A stretch of 64,000 bases of DNA, taken from positions 62,001-126,000 of the forward strand of contig NZ_WHNQ01000016.1 in NCBI RefSeq assembly GCF_009362785.1, given 5' to 3'. Source of the stretch: Paraburkholderia atlantica. GTDB taxonomy: Bacteria > Pseudomonadota > Gammaproteobacteria > Burkholderiales > Burkholderiaceae. The notes beneath the pieces were generated by a model that saw only the letters and a program-made list of their open reading frames with translations, searched no databases and was not told the origin of the DNA. Below are positions 59,967 to 64,000 of this stretch, piece after piece (within the stretch, counting starts at the first letter, position 1; the number at the start of each line of letters is the position of its first letter). Both the position numbers and the translations under genes were made by a program.

Positions 59967-61001
59967 ATGAGCGGCCGGATCTTTGTGATAGGCGCATCGC
60001 ACGGCGGAATCGACGCGTTGCAACAACTGGTGAGACAGTTACCCGCCAGCTTCCCGGCGCCAGTGTTCATCGTCCAGCACATCGGCGCGGCCAGCCCGAG
60101 CATGCTGCCGGTCATTCTGGGCAAGGCAGCACGCTTGCCGGTGACCCAGCCGCACAATCTCGAAATCTTTGAGAAGGGGCGCATTTATGTCGCTCCTCCC
60201 GATCACCATATGCTTGTCCGGCAAGGCTATCTTCGCCTGTCGCAAGGCCCCCGGGAAAATCACTGCCGCCCGGCGATCGACCCGCTGTTTCGCTCCGCCT
60301 CCAACGCGTATGGGCCGGCCGTCGTCGGCGTGGTGTTGACCGGACATCTCGACGATGGCACGGACGGATTGATGGCCATCAAGGATCGGGGTGGAATCGC
60401 GGTCGTGCAGGAGCCATCGGAGGCGCTTGCGCCGTCGATGCCGCGAAGCGGGCTCGCACATGTCTGCATCGATCACTGCTGCAAGCTCGGGGAGATGGGA
60501 GAGCTGTTCGTGAGTCTCGCCAACGACGATCCGGACACGCCCGTGTCGGGCGACTATGACGAGCTCATCCGGATCGAGACTCGCATCGCGGAGGGCATCC
60601 TCGACACCGCGGACTGGGCGCTCTTCGAGCGCATGAGCGCGCCGTCCGGCCTGAACTGTCCTGAGTGCACGAGCGCGCTATTCGAATTGCGCGATCGACG
60701 GATGATGCGGTTCAGGTGCCGTGCGGGCCACGCATTTTCCGCGCTTTGTCTTCTTGGCGAACAGCAGCGATCGCGCGACAACCATCTGGCCGCGCTGTTC
60801 GGTTTGCTCAACGAAGAAGCCGCGCTCGCACGACGCCTGCTGAACGCTCGGTTGGCGCAACGCATTGACACCGACGTAGCGCTGCACGAAAGAATCGGCG
60901 GAGCGGAACGGGAAGCCACGCAGGTGTGGCAATGGCTTTGCGCATCTGAGCGCGGCGCTTCTCCGCCTGACGGCCAACCCGGGTCCGCGTCGGCACGCTA
61001 A
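59967..61001 (+). CDS. CheB-type methylesterase without receiver domain
   Basis: The protein has 344 aa from the ATG at 59967. The first 190 residues are a CheB catalytic domain: GASHGGIDAL with the nucleophilic serine, VQHIG with the histidine and LTGHLDDGTDGL with the aspartate. The N-terminal receiver of standard CheB is absent. A second part (about 225-285) has CPEC and RFRCRAGHAFS, possibly a zinc ribbon, then a helical tail. Such free-standing CheB proteins often serve signalling modules other than flagellar chemotaxis. No methyl-accepting protein or CheR is adjacent. Confidence 0.82.
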   Translation: MSGRIFVIGASHGGIDALQQLVRQLPASFPAPVFIVQHIGAASPSMLPVILGKAARLPVTQPHNLEIFEKGRIYVAPPDHHMLVRQGYLRLSQGPRENHCRPAIDPLFRSASNAYGPAVVGVVLTGHLDDGTDGLMAIKDRGGIAVVQEPSEALAPSMPRSGLAHVCIDHCCKLGEMGELFVSLANDDPDTPVSGDYDELIRIETRIAEGILDTADWALFERMSAPSGLNCPECTSALFELRDRRMMRFRCRAGHAFSALCLLGEQQRSRDNHLAALFGLLNEEAALARRLLNARLAQRIDTDVALHERIGGAEREATQVWQWLCASERGASPPDGQPGSASAR

Positions 61002-61039
61002 CGCAAGACCGTCCAGAGCGCTGCTCAACGCACGGTCGC

Positions 61040-61053
61040 TTGATTTCGGTCAA
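61040..61053. promoter_or_regulatory. FNR/Anr-like box
   Basis: TTGATTTCGGTCAA, one base off consensus, 71 bases upstream of the CBS-BON start. Confidence 0.6.
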
Positions 61054-61124
61054 CTCCTGCAAGCCGAATCGGACCAAACATTGTCCCGTCTTGCCCCAAC
61101 TCGCCACTCGATATGGAGATCACC

Positions 61125-61814
61125 ATGCAAGCCTCCGACATCATGACGACCCAGGTCGTTTCAATTGCACCGGACAGCTCGGTCTATGACGCGGCCAAGC
61201 TGCTTGCCGACAACAGGATCAGCGGCCTGCCGGTCGTCGATGACGCGGGCAGCGTGATTGGCATCGTCAGCGAGGGCGATCTGCTCCGGCGTGTCGAAAT
61301 GGGCACCGAAACGCCGCGTCGGTCATGGCTCGCGGAGTTCCTCGCGCCCACGCGTCAGCTTGCGGTCGAGTATCTGAAAGAGCGCTCGATTCAGGTGAGC
61401 GACGTCATGAGCGCGCCCGCTGTCACAGTCGAAGAATCCGCGCCGCTTACCGAGGTCGCCGCATTGCTCGGGCGCAAGCACATCAAGCGGCTACCGGTGT
61501 TACGCAAAGGTAAGCTCGTCGGCATCGTCAGCAGGGCCGGTCTGGTGCGCGCGCTAGCGAGCTGTGCGCCCGCGCAGCTCGATGCACAACCGTCGGACGA
61601 GCAGATCCGCGGCGCGATTACGAAAGAACTCGATGGGCACCGCTGGGCGATCGCAGCCGACAACCTGATAGTCATGGAAGGGGTCGCTCATTGCTGGGGA
61701 GTGGTGCGATCCGAGGAAGAGCGTCAGGCGATTCTCGCCGCCGCAGCCCGCGCGCCAGGCGTGAAAGCCGTGAAGGATCATCTGGAGTATCCGGACGCCT
61801 TCGCGCCGATGTGA
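61125..61814 (+). CDS. CBS-pair protein with C-terminal BON domain
   Basis: The protein has 229 aa from the ATG at 61125 with GGAGATCACC. Two CBS motifs cover about residues 1-60 (DIMTTQVVSIAPDSSVYDAA, GIVSEGDLLRR) and 90-145 (DVMSAPAVTVEESAPL, GIVSRAGLVRAL). A BON domain follows (about 160-225) with ITKELDGHRWAIA and GVVRSEEERQAI. CBS pairs bind adenine nucleotides and sense energy state; BON domains bind membranes. Proteins of this layout are usual in Burkholderia stress loci. A degenerate relative lies at 62869. Confidence 0.88.
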   Translation: MQASDIMTTQVVSIAPDSSVYDAAKLLADNRISGLPVVDDAGSVIGIVSEGDLLRRVEMGTETPRRSWLAEFLAPTRQLAVEYLKERSIQVSDVMSAPAVTVEESAPLTEVAALLGRKHIKRLPVLRKGKLVGIVSRAGLVRALASCAPAQLDAQPSDEQIRGAITKELDGHRWAIAADNLIVMEGVAHCWGVVRSEEERQAILAAAARAPGVKAVKDHLEYPDAFAPM

Positions 61815-62868
61815 CAGGGGCGGTGCAAAAAACCGTTGCGCACCGTATCTCGAGCCGATGCGCCGCATGCGTGTGTCGGCAAGAGCGCCCGGTTCTTCTG
61901 ACGCTGGAGCGTCGCTGGCGCGCCGATCGCCGGGACGGGCAGGGCGGCCGAGACAGAAGTCCGCCGTCGCATGCAGGTAGCCGACGTATGAGCTGCTGCT
62001 GTCGGCGATGGCGGGCTGGCCCGCTCAACCGATCCGCTCGCGACGCTGCAAGCGGGCGCCGCGGCCCATGCCGCGCAACGGATAATGGGCCAGGGCGTGC
62101 GCTTGTAGCTCACCGGACGGACTGTTTTGGAGCGAGGAGGCCATCATCCGCGTGCACCTGCCCCGTACCGGGCCGAGCGTCGTGTTACGCCGCGGGCCGC
62201 GCACCGGCAGCGCCGGCGCGTTGACGCGGAGCTTCGCGGCAGCAGGGTGCCACGGTAGCTGCAGATGAGCGTCGCAAAGCAGGCGACCCGGTTCCGACCG
62301 GGCGTCGTCGCGAGCGGTGATCCGCTCTACGAGTCCGATCAGGTCGAGCGCGCGCATCAGGCGCGCAGCATTGAGGCGTCCTGGCGTGAGCGGCAGAGTG
62401 TCCACGCCGCAGGGCAGTGCCTCGCGAATTTCGATTCGACAGGCTCCGCCCGGATCGCCGAGCGTCATCAGCACGTCGTAGAGGCGGGCATGTCGTCGAC
62501 CGCCGCGGTAGCGAAAGCAGATCTTCGTGGTGTCGTCACAGCTGGCAGCCGATGTGGGCTTCGGCATCAAGAGTAGGTTGGGCACGATGGGTACTCCAGC
62601 AGGGTTGAAGGGCGCGGCGCATCGGAACCCGTGTGCCGGTGATTCCAATTCGAACGCATGTTGTGCGAGGAATGTTTGACGGCTGTCAATTCGCAATCGG
62701 TGGCAGGTCGGCAAGCAACGAAATTCAGTCACATCACCGGGCAATAACGAACCCTCCCTCTTTGCGGAGCAGACGATGCAACACCAGCGGCTGGAACAGG
62801 CAGGATCGACGAGCTAGTGCATCGGGTCCGGACGATCGGAGGCCGCTCGCTCGATCCGCGCTTCGACG
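61815..62868. other. Poorly coding region with decayed sequence
   Basis: About 1.05 kb with no gene of good quality. A minus-strand start at 62113 reads MSYK like the Usp proteins but soon loses the family pattern, so it may be a decayed usp. A candidate minus-strand gene is listed separately (62025-62585). No FNR-like box was found. Confidence 0.4.
62025..62585 (-). CDS. Doubtful hypothetical gene
   Basis: A frame of 186 codons from a GTG at 62585 with CTGGAG upstream. It contains ARLYDVLMTLGDPGGACRI and LNAARLMRALDLIGLVERIT, which look like folded protein. The last third is Arg-rich and reads like non-coding sequence. No family was recognised, and it may be a remnant. Confidence 0.25.
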   Translation of the reverse strand: MPNLLLMPKPTSAASCDDTTKICFRYRGGRRHARLYDVLMTLGDPGGACRIEIREALPCGVDTLPLTPGRLNAARLMRALDLIGLVERITARDDARSEPGRLLCDAHLQLPWHPAAAKLRVNAPALPVRGPRRNTTLGPVRGRCTRMMASSLQNSPSGELQAHALAHYPLRGMGRGARLQRRERIG

Positions 62869-63150
62869 GTGTCGAGCGGCAACGAGACCGTGATCGCAAA
62901 GCCCTCCCACTTTCACGGGGCGCCGATTTTTTCGAGCGGCCTGGTAAACCACGTGCCCATGAACAAGGACGGCAAGGCGACTGGCATCGTCAGCCACGCG
63001 AACCTGGTTCGCGCGCGAGTACATTCTGTTGAGCGATGGTGTCGGTCGCCTGTGTGCGTGATTACCCGCGATGAACAAGGCGCCGTGCTTCGCGTCGCCG
63101 CGGAAAGTGTGCCTGGCTGGCGCGAAGCAGGTGATCGCGCCACCACCTGA
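62869..63150 (+). pseudogene. CBS-domain protein remnant
   Basis: The frame contains NKDGKATGIVSHANLVRARV, matching the end of a CBS motif (compare GKLVGIVSRAGLVRAL in the gene at 61125). The segments before and after do not match a CBS protein and the start region is missing. It is probably the relic of a second CBS gene or part of a duplication. Confidence 0.5.
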
Positions 63151-63253
63151 AAGGAGTACGTTCCGAAGTGCCGTGAGCATTCTGCACTTCGCAAGTCGTC
63201 AGATTGACGACGTCACTACGTCAGCGAGGCGCTGCGGGCTGCAACACGCACCC

Positions 63254-63267
63254 TTGACCCAGGTCAA
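63254..63267. promoter_or_regulatory. FNR/Anr-like box
   Basis: TTGACCCAGGTCAA, symmetrical TTGAC-N4-GTCAA, 111 bases upstream of the BON-domain gene. Confidence 0.5.
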
Positions 63268-63378
63268 TGCGGATCGACAGGCGGCGACTACCCTGCCGGA
63301 TAACGGGTGCAGGGGCCCCATGCAGGCGCCTCCGCCCTTCGTTGCCATGAGGCATATTCGCGAGAAGGGAGACGCGCG

Positions 63379-64000
63379 ATGAAGACCGATATGGAAGTGA
63401 AGAACGACGTCGAACGCGAACTGGCGTGGGATCCGGTCATCAACTCCGCCGGTATAGGCGTCGAGGTCCGCGACCGCGTCGTGACCTTGGCCGGACATCT
63501 CGACAGTTATGTGGAAAAGCTCGCCGCGCGCAAAGCGGCACAGCGGTTCGAAGGCGTCAAAGGTGTCGTCGTCGAACTGGACGTGCGGCTGCCGGACAAG
63601 GACAAGCGTACCGATGAGGAAATCGCCGAGGCGGCGCGCGAGATGCTGCAATGGCATACCGGTCTGGACGAAAACGCAGTCAAGCTGAGCGTCGAAAAGG
63701 GTTGTTTGACGTTGTGCGGCGAAGTGGGCTGGGGTTTCCAGATGAAGGCCGCGGAAAAGGCGGTGACTTCGTTGCGCGGTGTGATGGCGGTTGTTAATCA
63801 GATAACCGTACGCGGTCGCCCCACGCCAATCGATATCGCCGACAGGATCGCCGAGGCGCTCGAGCGCCACGCGCTAAAAGAGGCGAGGCGAATCGTGGTG
63901 AGCATCGATGACGGAACGGTCACGCTGCGCGGCAAGATGGGCTCCTTCGCGGAAAAGTCGATTTCTTGCAACAGCGCATGGTCCGCGCCGGGCGTGCGCA
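63379..64000 (+). CDS. BON-domain protein (partial, runs off the window)
   Basis: An ATG at 63379 after GAAGGGAGA opens a frame that stays open to the last base (207 residues visible). It contains two BON domains and the start of a third: VEVRDRVVTLAGHLDSYVEK, then LSVEKGCLTLCGEVGWGFQ and VSIDDGTVTLRGKMGSF. There is no signal peptide, unlike OsmY, so it belongs to the cytoplasmic triple-BON type common in Burkholderia and Ralstonia stress loci. The final visible residues (SISCNSAWSAPG) deviate from the expected helix and hint at a frameshift near 63960. An FNR-like box lies upstream. Confidence 0.85.
   Translation, partial: MKTDMEVKNDVERELAWDPVINSAGIGVEVRDRVVTLAGHLDSYVEKLAARKAAQRFEGVKGVVVELDVRLPDKDKRTDEEIAEAAREMLQWHTGLDENAVKLSVEKGCLTLCGEVGWGFQMKAAEKAVTSLRGVMAVVNQITVRGRPTPIDIADRIAEALERHALKEARRIVVSIDDGTVTLRGKMGSFAEKSISCNSAWSAPGVR

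Noticed and set aside
61778..62113. Minus-strand frame beginning MSYK as a universal stress protein
   Set aside because: Only the first four residues agree with the Usp proteins here; the remainder lacks the fold pattern and the ATP motif.

Overview
The window looks like a chromosome or chromid segment of a Burkholderiaceae bacterium (Paraburkholderia, Caballeronia or Burkholderia-like). It is GC-rich throughout, and the gene families are typical of that group: DUF3182, DUF2252, DUF2254, tandem universal stress proteins, the arc operon and acs/satP. No rRNA, tRNA or CRISPR array was recognised. Calls rest on motif recognition; no database search was run.

Region 1, about 1-23,367, is part of an integrating conjugative element (ICE). 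It opens with the C-terminus of a MobH-type relaxase (TraI), followed by the coupling ATPase TraD and a DUF4400 membrane protein. Next come a UvrD-like helicase, a minus-strand block with a bactofilin and its single-pass membrane neighbour, and a phage Gp3/RDF-like protein. The last part holds an SbcD-like nuclease, an SbcC-like ATPase, a DndC/PAPS-reductase-like PP-loop protein and a broken DpdA-like (7-deazaguanine DNA transglycosylase) gene. Six genes in 14.2-23.0 kb are preceded by the same kind of leader: two mutually exclusive hairpins whose second stem ends 17-26 nt before the start codon. An IS200/IS605-type element carrying only tnpB sits at 17,830-19,267. It lies after codon 11 of one leader-bearing gene, and its removal restores the reading frame exactly. 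The ICE ends abruptly inside the DpdA-like gene.

Region 2, about 23.8-29.7 kb, is a copper/heavy-metal cluster: DUF5676, an HMA chaperone with an altered CXXC, a Met-rich periplasmic protein, two DUF2933 proteins, an ICMT-like methyltransferase, a copper P1B-ATPase and small membrane proteins. Two perfect FNR/Anr boxes lie in its divergent promoter region. A 22-bp near-perfect palindrome nested in other inverted repeats follows it.

Region 3, about 29.9-64 kb, looks like a low-oxygen survival island, comparable in content to the low-oxygen-activated (lxa) locus described in Burkholderia cenocepacia. It carries universal stress proteins, a NarL-type regulator, flavodoxin, DUF2252, a SulP transporter, an Orn/Lys/Arg decarboxylase, and an amino-acid antiporter fused to a solute-binding domain. 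It also carries arcABC, a cytochrome c, an acetate transporter plus acetyl-CoA synthetase, an HPF-like protein, Hsp20, a CheB-type methylesterase, and CBS/BON proteins. Fifteen FNR/Anr-like sites (TTGAY-N4-RTCAA) sit in its intergenic regions, so most of these units are probably switched on together when oxygen falls. The region also holds decayed pieces: an arcB fragment, the 5' part of a group II intron directly behind the hsp20 terminator, and a CBS-domain remnant.
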